From DATGPD01 sp041398565 (GTDB lineage: Bacteria; Planctomycetota; UBA1135; UBA2386), in NCBI GenBank assembly GCA_041398565.1, contig JAWKUN010000002.1, positions 1,922,001 to 1,986,000 on the forward strand: 64,000 bases of DNA. The letters run 5' to 3'. The position numbers were made by a program, and so were the translations under genes. The notes under the pieces were generated by a model. That model ran no database searches, was not told the origin of the DNA, and saw only the letters and a list, made by a program, of their open reading frames with translations. Below are positions 1 to 8,663 of the stretch, piece by piece (the first letter of the stretch is position 1; every line of letters begins with the position of its first letter).

Positions 1-1
1 G

Positions 2-406
2 CGGTTGGCGTTCAACACCGCCATTGCCGCGATGATGATCTTCGTCAACGAAGCCACCAAGGCCAAGGACCGGCTGGCCCGCGGCCAGATGCTGCGCTTC
101 GTCCAGTGCCTGCAGCCGTTCGCTCCGCACCTCGCTGAGGATCTGTGGGCGCGGTTGGGCCAGCAGGAGCTGTTGGCATACGCATCGTGGCCGGCGGTAG
201 ACCCGCGCTACCTGGTCGACGACGAGATCGAGATCGTCGTGCAGGTGCTCGGCAAGAAGCGAGCGGTGGTGCAGGTCGCCGCCGATGCCGACGAGAACGC
301 CGTGCTCGCCGCGGCGCGTGCGGCGGTCACCGAACAGCTCGCCGGCAAGGCGATCGTCAAGGAGATCGTCGTGCCGAAGAAGCTGGTGAACTTCGTGGTC
401 CGGTAG
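2..406 (+). CDS. leuS: Leucyl-tRNA synthetase, C-terminal end (partial)
   Basis: This is the last ~134 codons of class I leucyl-tRNA synthetase, which charges tRNA-Leu in the cytoplasm. The reading frame is open to the window edge, so the 5' part lies outside. The visible part covers the end of the anticodon-binding helical bundle (FNTAIAAMMIFVNEATKAK, then FAPHLAEDLW and SWP) and the small C-terminal domain ending KAIVKEIVVPKKLVNFVV, both typical of bacterial LeuRS. It ends with TAG at 404-406 and overlaps by about 50 bases the 3' end of a predicted gene on the opposite strand. No oddity is seen in the part present. Identity is confident from the conserved C-terminal pattern. Confidence 0.95.
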   Translation, partial: RLAFNTAIAAMMIFVNEATKAKDRLARGQMLRFVQCLQPFAPHLAEDLWARLGQQELLAYASWPAVDPRYLVDDEIEIVVQVLGKKRAVVQVAADADENAVLAAARAAVTEQLAGKAIVKEIVVPKKLVNFVVR

Positions 407-851
407 GGCGCCGCCGAGCGGGGCCTCGGGTCGGGCGGACTCGAGAGGGTGGCAGACGCGGCGCCGACAGAGCCAGCCAACCCGAACCGAGCGAGATCAT
501 CACCAACGGCATGAAGCGGAGGGCGTCTTCGCCGCCGAACGCCGGCACGGGGTAGCGCCAGACCAGGAACCCCGAGGCCAGGGCGCAGGCGATCAGGATC
601 CTGCCGGTTGCGCGAGGCCGGCGCCACGCGGCGGCCGCGGCGACGGTGCTGGGCAGGAGGCACAGCCCGGCGAAGGCGAGTGCCGGGCCGTTCGCCAGCA
701 GCTGCCCGATGCCTCCACCGCGCGCCGCGAGCTGCAACCACACGACGGTCCAGCCCACGCAGAGAAGCGCGTGCGTGACGGTGGTGACCCCGAGTGCGAT
801 CCGGATGACCCGGCGGGGGTCCCGACCGTGTGGGAGAGGGGGTGACGTCAC
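357..851 (-). CDS. Small polytopic membrane protein, unknown function
   Basis: A 164-residue product starting at GTG (851) with about four hydrophobic segments: IALGVTTVTHALLCVGW, ALAFAGLCLLPSTVAAAAAW, GRILIACALASGFLVW and MPLVMISLGSGWLAL. The Arg/Pro-rich tail after the last segment lies over the convergent leuS end and could be non-native, since the overlap is about 50 bases. I recognise no family. It is divergent from the methyltransferase gene, with about 290 bases between the starts. The regular spacing of hydrophobic segments argues for a real gene, but GC-rich DNA gives spurious ORFs and there is no domain to confirm it. Confidence 0.55.
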   Translation of the reverse strand: MTSPPLPHGRDPRRVIRIALGVTTVTHALLCVGWTVVWLQLAARGGGIGQLLANGPALAFAGLCLLPSTVAAAAAWRRPRATGRILIACALASGFLVWRYPVPAFGGEDALRFMPLVMISLGSGWLALSAPRLPPSRVRPTRGPARRRPTGPRSSPASSARRSP

Positions 852-1141
852 GGCGACAGCCTATGCCTGGGCCCGGATTCCCGGAACGGGGGCGGACAGG
901 ATGTCGCTCGGCGCGAGAGTCGAGTCGCGAGAAGACGAGAACAGGGCGGCCCCCGCACGCCGCCGCAGCCTCGTCGAGGCCTCCGAGCCCGGCTGCCGCT
1001 GCGCGGCCCGCGGCGGCGCTGGCCTGTGATCGCCGGCACGGACGTGACCGCCTGCTGGACCTGTCCCACCCGGGCCTCGCATACTCGGCGACCCGCAGCG
1101 TTCCGCGCCATGCCACCTCCTCGATCCACCGCACCGTGCAC

Positions 1142-2314
1142 ATGGCGCCGTCGTCCACGCGCCGGGCGGGGCCATTCGGCGTGAGCGACGCCCGCGAGTA
1201 CTTCGTCGTCTGCACGCTCGGCCTCGAGGCCGTGGTCGCACACGAGCTCGAGGAGCTCGGCGCACAGGATCTGCGCGTCGGCCGCGGCGGTATCTCGTGC
1301 GTCGGCGGCCGCCGGTTGGGCTACGCGATGAATCTGTGGCTGCGTGCCGCCATCCGGGTGCAGGATCTCGTTCTGCGCGGGTCCGCCGGCTCGCCGCCGG
1401 AACTCTACCGCTGCGTGCGCGAGGTCGACTGGTCCGAGCTGCTGTCCCCGGCACACACCCTGGCGATCGACGCCAGCGTCATGTCGTCGTGGATGACCCA
1501 CGGCAACTACGCCGCACAGGTGGTGAAGGACGCCATCGTCGACCAACTGCGCGAGCGCCATGGCGTGCGACCCGACGTCGACCGCGAGCTCCCCGACGTG
1601 CCGCTCAAGTTGGTGCTGCGCGAGAACGACGTGATCCTCTACCGCAACCTGTCGGGCGCCAGCTTGCACAAACGAGGCTGGCGCCGCGTGCAGGTGAAGA
1701 GTCCGCTCAACGAGGCGACGGCGGCCGGGTTGCTGCTGGCGTCCGAGTGGGATCGGACGTCGAGTTTGGTCGACCCCATGTGCGGCTCCGGTACCTTCCT
1801 CATCGAGGCGGCGCACATCGCGATGGGGCGGCCGCCGGGGCTGACGCGGCGCTTTCCGTTCGAGCGCTGGCCCGACTTCGACGCCACCGCTTGGAGCGAG
1901 CTGCGCGCCGAGGCGCGCCGTCGCATGCGCAGTGAACCCGGGGTCGAGCTGGTCGGCTTCGATCGGCATCCTGGCGCCATCGCCATCGCCAAGGCCAGCG
2001 CCGAAGCCGCAGGCGTCGGCGCATTCGTGCGTTTCGAGCAGCGTGCGGCGGTCGACGCGCACCTGCCGCGGCCGCCGGGCATGGTCGTGGTCAATCCGCC
2101 GTACGGTGAACGGCTCGGCGAGGACGAGACGCAGCTCTACGACAGCTGGCGGCAGCTCGCCCGCTTCCTGCACGAGGAGTGCTCCGGCTCGGTGGCGTGG
2201 GTCTTGTCGGGGAACGCCGACCTGACCCGGCTCTTGCGCCTGCGCACGAGCCGCAAGCTGCCCGTGCGCAACGGCCCGCTCGACTGCCGGTGGCTGCGCT
2301 ACGAGATTCGTTGA
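1142..2314 (+). CDS. RlmL-type THUMP-domain RNA guanine-N2 methyltransferase
   Basis: A predicted SAM-dependent methyltransferase of the RlmL/Trm14 group that modifies rRNA (23S G2445 in E. coli) or tRNA. The N-terminal part (EYFVVCTLGLEAVVAHELEE) is the ferredoxin-like/THUMP RNA-binding region. The C-terminal Rossmann domain carries the SAM-binding motif DPMCGSGTFLIEA and the catalytic NPPYGERLG motif characteristic of guanine-N2 methyltransferases. At about 390 residues it matches the single RlmL half and lacks the RlmK half fused to it in E. coli. The start could be ATG 1142 or GTG 1181, just before the conserved DAREYF; neither has a clear Shine-Dalgarno site. The longer open frame from 830 is not supported by conserved sequence. 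The 3' end overlaps the convergent gene by 16 bases. Target base is not deducible here. Confidence 0.88.
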   Translation: MAPSSTRRAGPFGVSDAREYFVVCTLGLEAVVAHELEELGAQDLRVGRGGISCVGGRRLGYAMNLWLRAAIRVQDLVLRGSAGSPPELYRCVREVDWSELLSPAHTLAIDASVMSSWMTHGNYAAQVVKDAIVDQLRERHGVRPDVDRELPDVPLKLVLRENDVILYRNLSGASLHKRGWRRVQVKSPLNEATAAGLLLASEWDRTSSLVDPMCGSGTFLIEAAHIAMGRPPGLTRRFPFERWPDFDATAWSELRAEARRRMRSEPGVELVGFDRHPGAIAIAKASAEAAGVGAFVRFEQRAAVDAHLPRPPGMVVVNPPYGERLGEDETQLYDSWRQLARFLHEECSGSVAWVLSGNADLTRLLRLRTSRKLPVRNGPLDCRWLRYEIR

Positions 2315-3444
2315 CGCGGGCGCCGGCTCGGTCCGCTCAGCACGCGGCGGGCGAGGACGACGGCGGGCACCGCCAGCAACAGGACCAGAACGAGATGCCA
2401 GGGATCGCGCGGACGCGGGTGTCCGGCCGAGGCGCTGCGCGTGCCAGGATGGCTCGGTTCGGCCGCCAGTTCGAGGTGATCGAGTGCGGCGAGCAGTCCC
2501 AGGTTGCCAGCCAGCTCGGTGCGTGTGCGCCGGCGTAGCAGCGGCGAGCATTCGGGCCACAGGGTCGCGAGGGTGGCCGTGGCGACCGGGTCGCGGTCGA
2601 CGAAGGCCGTGGTCGCGGCCATCTCCGGCAGCAGCTGCTCCTCGCGACGGCGCGCCAGGGTCGAGAGCGCACACTCGCGTACGAAGTCCGGGGCTTGCAG
2701 CAAGGCCAACAGGCAACGAGCGCTGCGCTCCGAGTCGAAGCGCGCCAGCTGCAGCGCGGCCTCTTCGCGGCGGCCGTCGCGCGCGGCGAAGGCCAGCGTC
2801 GTCCACCGCTCCTCCTCGCTCATCGGCTTGGTGACGTGCCGCCGTGCCAGGGTGGCCAGCAATGCCGGCAGGGTGAGGCCGCCGCCGCTGCGACCCTCGA
2901 ACTCGAAGGCCTCGCCGCTGGTCGTGCAGCGCACGACCAACTCGCCGCACTCGCTGGCGCCGAGCGAGAGCATCAGGCCGAGCGGACTCTCGGTCTCGAT
3001 GCCCGTCGCCAACACGCCCACCAACGACCCGACGTCGAGCCAGCTCGCCTTGCCCGGGGAGCGGGTCGCGTCGACGCACGCGACGAACGTTTGCAGAGGT
3101 TCGAGCGCCAGCGTGGCAGTCCGACCGCTCCAGGTCTCGTGGCCGCCGGCGTCGCAGCGCACGGCGACGACGCCGCCCGGCAGCACGATGCGGCCGCGAA
3201 GATAGTCGGTGTCGATCGTCGTCGCCGCGTCGACCCCGAGGTGCAAGCCCGCCTCGTCGATCGAGACCGCCAGTGGGCCGAACGTGTCGATGTCGTCGAA
3301 CCCGAAGCGCGACAACTGGCCGCGCGCGAACACCAGGCCCGGCGGCCCGCTGCGAGCCGCATCCGCGGTCAGGTGCACCTCGAGTCTCGCCTGCGCCTGG
3401 GTCGAGACCGCGAGCGCACAGGCGATGACGCTCGGGAGTCTCAC
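2299..3444 (-). CDS. Exported protein with C-terminal membrane anchor, unknown
   Basis: A 381-residue protein starting at GTG 3444. The start overlaps the TGA of the upstream gene as GTGA, so translation is probably coupled. The N-terminus (VRLPSVIACALAVSTQAQA) is a signal peptide. The first ~190 residues look beta-rich; the next ~150 are helical and Arg/Ala-rich and may be degenerate HEAT-like repeats. A C-terminal segment, WHLVLVLLLAVPAVVLA, followed by basic residues would anchor it in the membrane with the body outside. Its partner in the operon is a HEAT-repeat protein with the same topology, which suggests a joint envelope role. I recognise no named family. The end overlaps the methyltransferase 3' end. 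Confidence 0.75.
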   Translation of the reverse strand: MRLPSVIACALAVSTQAQARLEVHLTADAARSGPPGLVFARGQLSRFGFDDIDTFGPLAVSIDEAGLHLGVDAATTIDTDYLRGRIVLPGGVVAVRCDAGGHETWSGRTATLALEPLQTFVACVDATRSPGKASWLDVGSLVGVLATGIETESPLGLMLSLGASECGELVVRCTTSGEAFEFEGRSGGGLTLPALLATLARRHVTKPMSEEERWTTLAFAARDGRREEAALQLARFDSERSARCLLALLQAPDFVRECALSTLARRREEQLLPEMAATTAFVDRDPVATATLATLWPECSPLLRRRTRTELAGNLGLLAALDHLELAAEPSHPGTRSASAGHPRPRDPWHLVLVLLLAVPAVVLARRVLSGPSRRPRQRIS

Positions 3445-6400
3445 CGGTGGGGTGCGACGAAGTCCTCGCTCGTCGGCTCCAGGGCACTGTCGGCCTCCTC
3501 GTCGTCGGCCGAGTACACCCCGCTCTCGCCGACGGTCAGGTCGACCTCGTCTTGTGGACGGAACTGCCCCGACTGGCTCGAAGCAGCCATCGCTGCCCAA
3601 GCTTGGCCCTGGGCACGCACGCGGGCGCGGCGACGCAGGAGGCCGGCCAGGAGCAGGGCGCAGACGAGTGCAATCGCGACGCCGAGCACGGCCAGACGGT
3701 GATTGGGGTTGAGTTCGCTCCAGGTCTGCTGGGCGCGGGTCACCAGTCGCTGCACGGTCGCGGAGAACGACCTCGAGGTCGAGTCGTCGCCGGTGCCCTG
3801 GCGGCGCACCGCCTGCAGCGACACTTCGACCAAGGGCAGGAGCTCGCGCGACTCCTGGGCCAAGCGGCCCTCGAGGGCGCGCACCGTGACCGGGTCGCGC
3901 AGCTCCCCGAGGCGTTGGATGGCGTAGCGGCGCAGCATCGGCTGCGGGTGGTCGAGGACCGCCACCAGGGTGGTGGCTTCTTCCTTCGCTGGTAGCTTGG
4001 GCGAGAGCACCTGGAAGGCGTAGGTCAGCGCCTGCACGGTCCGCGCGTCGCCATCCTGTACGGCGGCGGCCGCCTGCAGGATGGGCGACGGGTCGCCGAT
4101 GTCGGCGAGGGCCAGCAACGCCAGGGCACGGTCGCGCTGGTCGCGTTCGGCCCCGGCGTCCTTGGGCAGGATGCCGAGCAGCGCGGCACCGGCTTCGGCG
4201 GCGCGCAGCTTGCCGAGGTTGGCGGCAGCGAGGGCGCGCAGCTCCGGCGCCTCGCTGGTGAGCGCTTCGATGGTCGTCTGCGTGCTGCGCGGGTCGTTGA
4301 TCTGCAGCAGCGCCCACATGGCGTGCGTGCGCACCGTGAGGTCGGGGTTCTTGGCGACGAGAGTGACCAGACTGGGCACCTCGTCGGCCAGCTTCAGGCG
4401 TCCGGCCGCGTGCGCGGCGTAGGCGAGCGCGGTGGGATCGGTGCCGCTCAGTGCGGCGTGCAGTTCGGCCCTGGCCGCCTGCACGTCTCCTTCGCCTGCG
4501 GTGAGCGTCGCCACGGCGCCGGCGAGGGCGCCGGCTGCGGCAGCAGACGTGGTGGCCGCCTTCGCCGTCATCGACTCGGCGGGAGCAGCATCGGCCACGC
4601 GCCAACCGCTGCACATCGACGAGCCGAAGCCGTTGGTGTAGACGTCGGCGACGTCGACGGCGGCCAGGCCGGCGACACGAGCCATCACGTCGTTGACCAG
4701 GTTGGGGTGCTCGCTTGTCGCTGCGAAGACGGGACCGGTACGCTGCGACGCTGGCCAGGCCACGGCGACGAAGTCGGCCGCGTGGGCAGCATCGCCGTGG
4801 AGGATGGTCAGGCGGTAGCCGTCGCGTTCGTAGGTGTGGGCGTCGACTGGCTGACCCAGGTCACTGGCGGGCAGGCGACCGTCCTCGATCAGCGCCCCCA
4901 GGCTGACGCTGCCCTTGCCCTCGTGGCTGGAGCGGTAGTCGCGCTCGGCGGCGACCAGACGCCCGAGGAGCGCCGGCATGGTGATCTCCGGCCGGGCCTT
5001 GGCGACCGTATCGGCGCCCAGGGCGACGAGGGTCGGACAAGCGATGCCGGCGCCGATCACCATCGCCATGGTCACGAAGCCGCCGATCGGCGACTCCACG
5101 TGCATGCTGACGTCGTGTTCGTCGCGCGCGGCCGAGGACGTCATCGCTGTGTCGTCCGAGACTGCCTGGCGTAGGGCGGCGAGGCCGGCGGCGAACATCG
5201 CGTCGGTGGGCAGGTCCAGGGCCATACCCTCGGCGCGCCCCAGGGCGCTCTCGATCTGCGCCAGCAACGACCGCACCTTGGTGGTGGCGAAGGCGGAGAG
5301 TCCGCTGTCGACCTTGATCCTCGGCTCGGTGCCCGGCGGGGCCGACATCTGGTCGAGGGTGCGCTGCATGCACGCGGTCGACGACGCGAGCACCAGGCTG
5401 TCCTCGGTCACGGCGAGGGCATACTCGGCGCCGGCTACCGGCAGGACCAGCGTGCGGTAGCCGTTGACGCTCTGCTCGTGCAGATCTCGCATGCCACTGG
5501 TGACGCGGCGCAGCGACCGCTCGAACATCGGCGCGTCGGCGAGCTGCACGATCAGCGCCGTCCCCGGCGAGTCTTGCGAGGTCCATTGCAGGCTGACCAC
5601 CTGATTGCCCACCTTGCCGAGCAACTCGTCTTGCAGGTTGACCCCGACCGCGTCACCGGCGGCCGCAAGACGTGCCTCGAGCATGCGCCCGACGCCGGGG
5701 GCCACCTCGGACAGCAGCCGCATCGAGGTGTGGAACAGGCGCTGCAGGTCGACCGCGCTGGCGCTGAACGAGTCGACGTCCGCCGGCATGAGTGCGGCGA
5801 CTTCGCTGCGCAGGGTCGCCTTCGGGGCCAGCAGCTCGGCGAAGGGACCGTTTCGCGGCCCCGGCCAGGCGATGTGCACGTCCTCGACGAACTGCGAGTC
5901 TTCGCGAGCGAGGCTGAAGCCGACGCCGGTGATGCGCGTGAGGTCGAGGGCACGCAGGATCCCCTGCAGCTTGTCGGCGCCGGCGGCATCGTCCTTCATG
6001 CTGTCGACCACGACCTCGGCGATCAGGCTGGGCCGCAGCCAAAGCGTCAACAAGCGGTCGCTCTGCGACGACGCGACCAGTTCGAAGTTGGCGAACCCGG
6101 GCGTGGTGGCCAGCGAACGCGGCTCCTCGGCAGCGCGCAGGCGGGCGAGCGCTTCGCCGATCGTCGCCGACGAGTCGCCCGCGAGGATCTTGTTGTCGGC
6201 GATGGTGACGGCGGCACGCCCGGTCGATGTCGTCAGCGTCCAAGTGCGCGCATTGCCGTCCTCGGCCGCCATCGCGCTGACGTTCGGCGCCTGGCGCAGG
6301 CGATCGAGGAGCTGCGCGAACACGGTGGCGTGGTCCTGGGCGTCGGCGACCACGAGCCAGTGCGGCGTGCCGTCGCCGTCGAGGCCGGTGAGACCGACGG

Positions 6401-6728
6401 TGAGGCCGTTGTGCGGCAGGGTCAGCCACTGCGCCAAGGCGACGCCGGTGGTGTCCGTCAGCACGCGGTCGAGGCTGGCGGCGGTGACGCCACGCTCACC
6501 GAGCTCGGCCACCAGCGCCGTGACCAGCGGTGTCTCCGCCAAGGCGTCCATCTGCGCGGTCGACGCCGCCAGCGACAGGCAGGCGAGCGTCGACTCGGGA
6601 AACGCGCGCGCGTGTGCGACCACTTCGGCCGGCAGCGCGATCGGCTTGGCCTCGCCGTCGGGGGCGGTCGGTGCCTGCGGCATCACGGCCGCGAGGAGGA
6701 GACTCGGGAGCGAATGGAATGGCGTCAT
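3441..6728 (-). CDS. Exported HEAT-repeat protein with C-terminal anchor
   Basis: A 1095-residue protein starting at ATG 6728 (MTPFHSLPSLLLAAV, a signal peptide); the frame runs further upstream but without a signal or conserved sequence. Residues ~30-700 form a large alpha/beta region of the kind seen in DUF3352-like planctomycete and cyanobacterial exported proteins (PADVDSFSASAVDLQRLFHT is typical). From about 770 to 1000 there are HEAT-like helical repeats such as VRTHAMWALLQINDP and LRRYAIQRLGELRDPVTVRA. A single membrane helix lies near 1011-1031, followed by an acidic cytoplasmic tail. It is the first gene of a two-gene operon and divergent from a histidine kinase. HEAT repeats usually bind proteins. 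The DUF3352 assignment is by style only. Confidence 0.82.
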   Translation of the reverse strand: MTPFHSLPSLLLAAVMPQAPTAPDGEAKPIALPAEVVAHARAFPESTLACLSLAASTAQMDALAETPLVTALVAELGERGVTAASLDRVLTDTTGVALAQWLTLPHNGLTVGLTGLDGDGTPHWLVVADAQDHATVFAQLLDRLRQAPNVSAMAAEDGNARTWTLTTSTGRAAVTIADNKILAGDSSATIGEALARLRAAEEPRSLATTPGFANFELVASSQSDRLLTLWLRPSLIAEVVVDSMKDDAAGADKLQGILRALDLTRITGVGFSLAREDSQFVEDVHIAWPGPRNGPFAELLAPKATLRSEVAALMPADVDSFSASAVDLQRLFHTSMRLLSEVAPGVGRMLEARLAAAGDAVGVNLQDELLGKVGNQVVSLQWTSQDSPGTALIVQLADAPMFERSLRRVTSGMRDLHEQSVNGYRTLVLPVAGAEYALAVTEDSLVLASSTACMQRTLDQMSAPPGTEPRIKVDSGLSAFATTKVRSLLAQIESALGRAEGMALDLPTDAMFAAGLAALRQAVSDDTAMTSSAARDEHDVSMHVESPIGGFVTMAMVIGAGIACPTLVALGADTVAKARPEITMPALLGRLVAAERDYRSSHEGKGSVSLGALIEDGRLPASDLGQPVDAHTYERDGYRLTILHGDAAHAADFVAVAWPASQRTGPVFAATSEHPNLVNDVMARVAGLAAVDVADVYTNGFGSSMCSGWRVADAAPAESMTAKAATTSAAAAGALAGAVATLTAGEGDVQAARAELHAALSGTDPTALAYAAHAAGRLKLADEVPSLVTLVAKNPDLTVRTHAMWALLQINDPRSTQTTIEALTSEAPELRALAAANLGKLRAAEAGAALLGILPKDAGAERDQRDRALALLALADIGDPSPILQAAAAVQDGDARTVQALTYAFQVLSPKLPAKEEATTLVAVLDHPQPMLRRYAIQRLGELRDPVTVRALEGRLAQESRELLPLVEVSLQAVRRQGTGDDSTSRSFSATVQRLVTRAQQTWSELNPNHRLAVLGVAIALVCALLLAGLLRRRARVRAQGQAWAAMAASSQSGQFRPQDEVDLTVGESGVYSADDEEADSALEPTSEDFVAPHR

Positions 6729-6909
6729 GGCGTCGTCGACAGGCCGCGCGAACGGGTCTTGACCGGTTATCGGGTGACGAGCGTCTTCCTCTTCACCCTC
6801 ACGGGTCCGATCGGAGACACCGGTGTCGAGGAATCGACCGCATTTCGTGGCGCGCTCTGGCCGATAGACCGTGGGGCCTCGCCATGTGGCGGGCGCACCA
6901 TCCGAGCGC

Positions 6910-8382
6910 ATGCTCCGACGCATTCTGCCAATCGCTGCCGCGCTGCTGGCCCTGGGGGGAGGTGTGGTCCTCTGCCTCCTGGGGCGGAGCTGGACCCCGG
7001 CCGTACAAGCGGCGTTGGGCGCCGGCTGGCTCGCGCTGTCGGTGGGGGGCGCCGCTTGGATCGTCGCGGGCCGCCTTCGTGACGGCTACGAAGTGTCGAT
7101 CGAGCAGACGATCCGCGCTCTCGACGCGGTGCGCGAGGGCTCCGTGGCGAAGGTGCCGCTGGTCGGCCCACCCGACATGCAGGCGCTGATGCGCAAGGTC
7201 AACATGGCGACCATGGCGGCCGAGGAACGCAAGCGCCAGAGCCAGGCCAACCTGTTGTCGCTGGAGGTCGCCTTCGATCGCATCCACTCGGTGCTCAATT
7301 CGCTGAGCGAGGGGGTGATCGTCATCGACGGCATGCGCGAAGTGGTGATCGCCAACCCGGCGGCGCGCGCGCGCATGCGGGGCGAACCGCGCATGATCGA
7401 GGGTCGACCGGTGGTCGATCTCCTGGGAGACGACCTGCGCGAGCGGGTGGCGCTGGCGCTGGAGACGCTGCCCAAGGCGCCGGATGGTCGCATCCTGCTC
7501 ACCGGCATCGAGCACGGTGGGCGCGTGCTCGACGTGTCGATCGTGCGCGTCAAGTCGAACCGCAGCGACCAGGACTTCGGCACGGTGCTCGTGCTGGTGG
7601 ACGTCACGGCGACGCACGAGATGGCGCGGCTCAAGGACAGGTTCCTTTCGTCGGTGAGCCATGAGCTGCGCACGCCGCTCACCAACATCTGTTCGTTCGC
7701 CGAACTCCTGGTGCAGCAGCTGCACGAGGGGACGGCCGAGGACTGCGGCGAGTTCGCCGGGATCATCGAGACGGAAGGCAAACGGCTGAGCGAGCTGGTC
7801 GACGACGTGCTCGACTACAACGCGCTGGAGAACGGCACCGCGGCTTGGGACGACGTCGATGTCGACGTCGTCGATGTCGTGCGACAGGCGCTGCGACGGG
7901 CCAAGCCGCGGGCTGCCAACGCGTTCCTCCAGCTCGAGGCGGGCGACCTGCGCGGCGACCTGCGGGTGCGCGGTGACCGCGTCCAGCTCGGCAAGGTCCT
8001 GGACAAGCTGCTCGACAACGCCGTCAAGTTCACACCCGGTGGCGGCACCATCCGCGTCGACGTGCGCGCCGTCTCGGGTTTCGTGCAGGTGTCGGTCAGC
8101 GACAGCGGCATCGGCGTTGCGCCCGAGAGCCGCGAGACCATCTTCGAGAAGTTCACCCAGCTCGGCGACACCCTCACCGACAAGCCGGCCGGCGCCGGCC
8201 TCGGCTTGGCCATCGCCCGCCGCATCGTCGACCGCACCGGCGGCAAGATCTGGTGCAGCGCGTCCGAGCTCGGCGGCGCCTGCCTGAACTTCGTGCTGCC
8301 GTTGGCGGAGACGCTGGCCGAAAGCGGCGAAGCGAGCTCGGGCGAGCACCCCGCCGTGTCGACGGCCCCGACGCACGGCTGA
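6910..8382 (+). CDS. Membrane sensor histidine kinase
   Basis: A 490-residue two-component sensor. From ATG 6910 there are two N-terminal membrane helices (~5-25 and ~36-55), a short linker resembling HAMP, a PAS-like domain (~120-235, with GVIVIDGMREVVIANPAA), a HisKA domain with the phospho-acceptor in SSVSHELRTPL (His ~251), and a HATPase domain with an N box (LDNAVKF), G1 (DSGIGV) and G2 (GAGLGLAIARRIV). The periplasmic loop is tiny, so sensing probably occurs in the membrane or through the PAS domain. No response regulator lies beside it, making it an orphan. It is divergent from the HEAT-repeat operon; the 181-base gap should hold both promoters. The 13 codons before ATG 6910 in the same frame look non-native. 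Confidence 0.93.
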   Translation: MLRRILPIAAALLALGGGVVLCLLGRSWTPAVQAALGAGWLALSVGGAAWIVAGRLRDGYEVSIEQTIRALDAVREGSVAKVPLVGPPDMQALMRKVNMATMAAEERKRQSQANLLSLEVAFDRIHSVLNSLSEGVIVIDGMREVVIANPAARARMRGEPRMIEGRPVVDLLGDDLRERVALALETLPKAPDGRILLTGIEHGGRVLDVSIVRVKSNRSDQDFGTVLVLVDVTATHEMARLKDRFLSSVSHELRTPLTNICSFAELLVQQLHEGTAEDCGEFAGIIETEGKRLSELVDDVLDYNALENGTAAWDDVDVDVVDVVRQALRRAKPRAANAFLQLEAGDLRGDLRVRGDRVQLGKVLDKLLDNAVKFTPGGGTIRVDVRAVSGFVQVSVSDSGIGVAPESRETIFEKFTQLGDTLTDKPAGAGLGLAIARRIVDRTGGKIWCSASELGGACLNFVLPLAETLAESGEASSGEHPAVSTAPTHG

Positions 8383-8404
8383 GCCAGCCCCTCGCCGTTG
8401 CCCC

Positions 8405-8431
8405 GCGGACGTGAAAAGCTTCGGCGTCCGC
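8405..8431 (+). terminator. Possible hairpin terminator after the kinase gene
   Basis: A perfect 7-base stem (GCGGACG at 8405-8411, CGTCCGC at 8425-8431) with a 13-base loop lies 22 bases after the kinase stop and just before the likely tRNA promoter. No T tract follows, so intrinsic termination is uncertain. Confidence 0.3.
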
Positions 8432-8434
8432 CCG

Positions 8435-8463
8435 TTGCACGTCGCCGGTCCGCACGCTACCTT
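8435..8463 (+). promoter_or_regulatory. Candidate sigma-70-type promoter of tRNA-Val
   Basis: TTGCAC (8435-8440) and TACCTT (8458-8463) are separated by exactly 17 bases and sit 17 bases before the mature tRNA. Each hexamer matches consensus at about half of its positions, including the most conserved ones. Placement is right for a tRNA promoter; the match is weak. Confidence 0.35.
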
Positions 8464-8479
8464 CCCGCCACTCACCGGC

Positions 8480-8555
8480 GGGCCGTTAACTCAGTTGGTA
8501 GAGTGCGATCGTCACAAGGTCGAAGTCGCTGGTTCGAATCCAGCACGGCCCACCA
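8480..8555 (+). tRNA. tRNA-Val (anticodon CAC)
   Basis: A complete 76-base tRNA can be folded by hand: acceptor GGGCCGT pairing with ACGGCCC; D arm ACTC/GAGT; anticodon stem CGATC/GGTCG with loop GTCACAA, giving anticodon CAC for codon GUG; variable loop AAGTC; T arm GCTGG/CCAGC with loop TTCGAAT; and an encoded CCA end. Its last 27 bases recur exactly at 11687-11713, marking it as the attachment site of the downstream island. Confidence 0.97.
8529..8555 (+). repeat. attL: 3' end of tRNA-Val, left direct repeat
   Basis: A 27-base segment covering most of the T arm, the 3' acceptor strand and CCA of tRNA-Val. It is identical to 11687-11713, in the same orientation. The repeat ends exactly at the tRNA 3' terminus, as expected for integration by a tyrosine recombinase that uses a tRNA gene and restores it. 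Confidence 0.88.
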
Positions 8556-8663
8556 CACAAGCCCAGCGAAAGACGCGTGTTGCGTCCACCGGTCGTCAGA
8601 CCGTGCCGCGCCGAGACGGACTCGGAAGAGGGTGCTGCACCCTAGCAGGCATGGAAACGACCG

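Noticed and set aside
842..851. Palindrome GTGACGTCAC at a start codon
   Set aside because: Ten bases only, in one copy, with no partner site; expected by chance in GC-rich DNA.
830..1141. Upstream extension of the RlmL-type gene
   Set aside because: Arg/Pro-rich low-complexity translation with no THUMP similarity; the conserved part begins after 1181.
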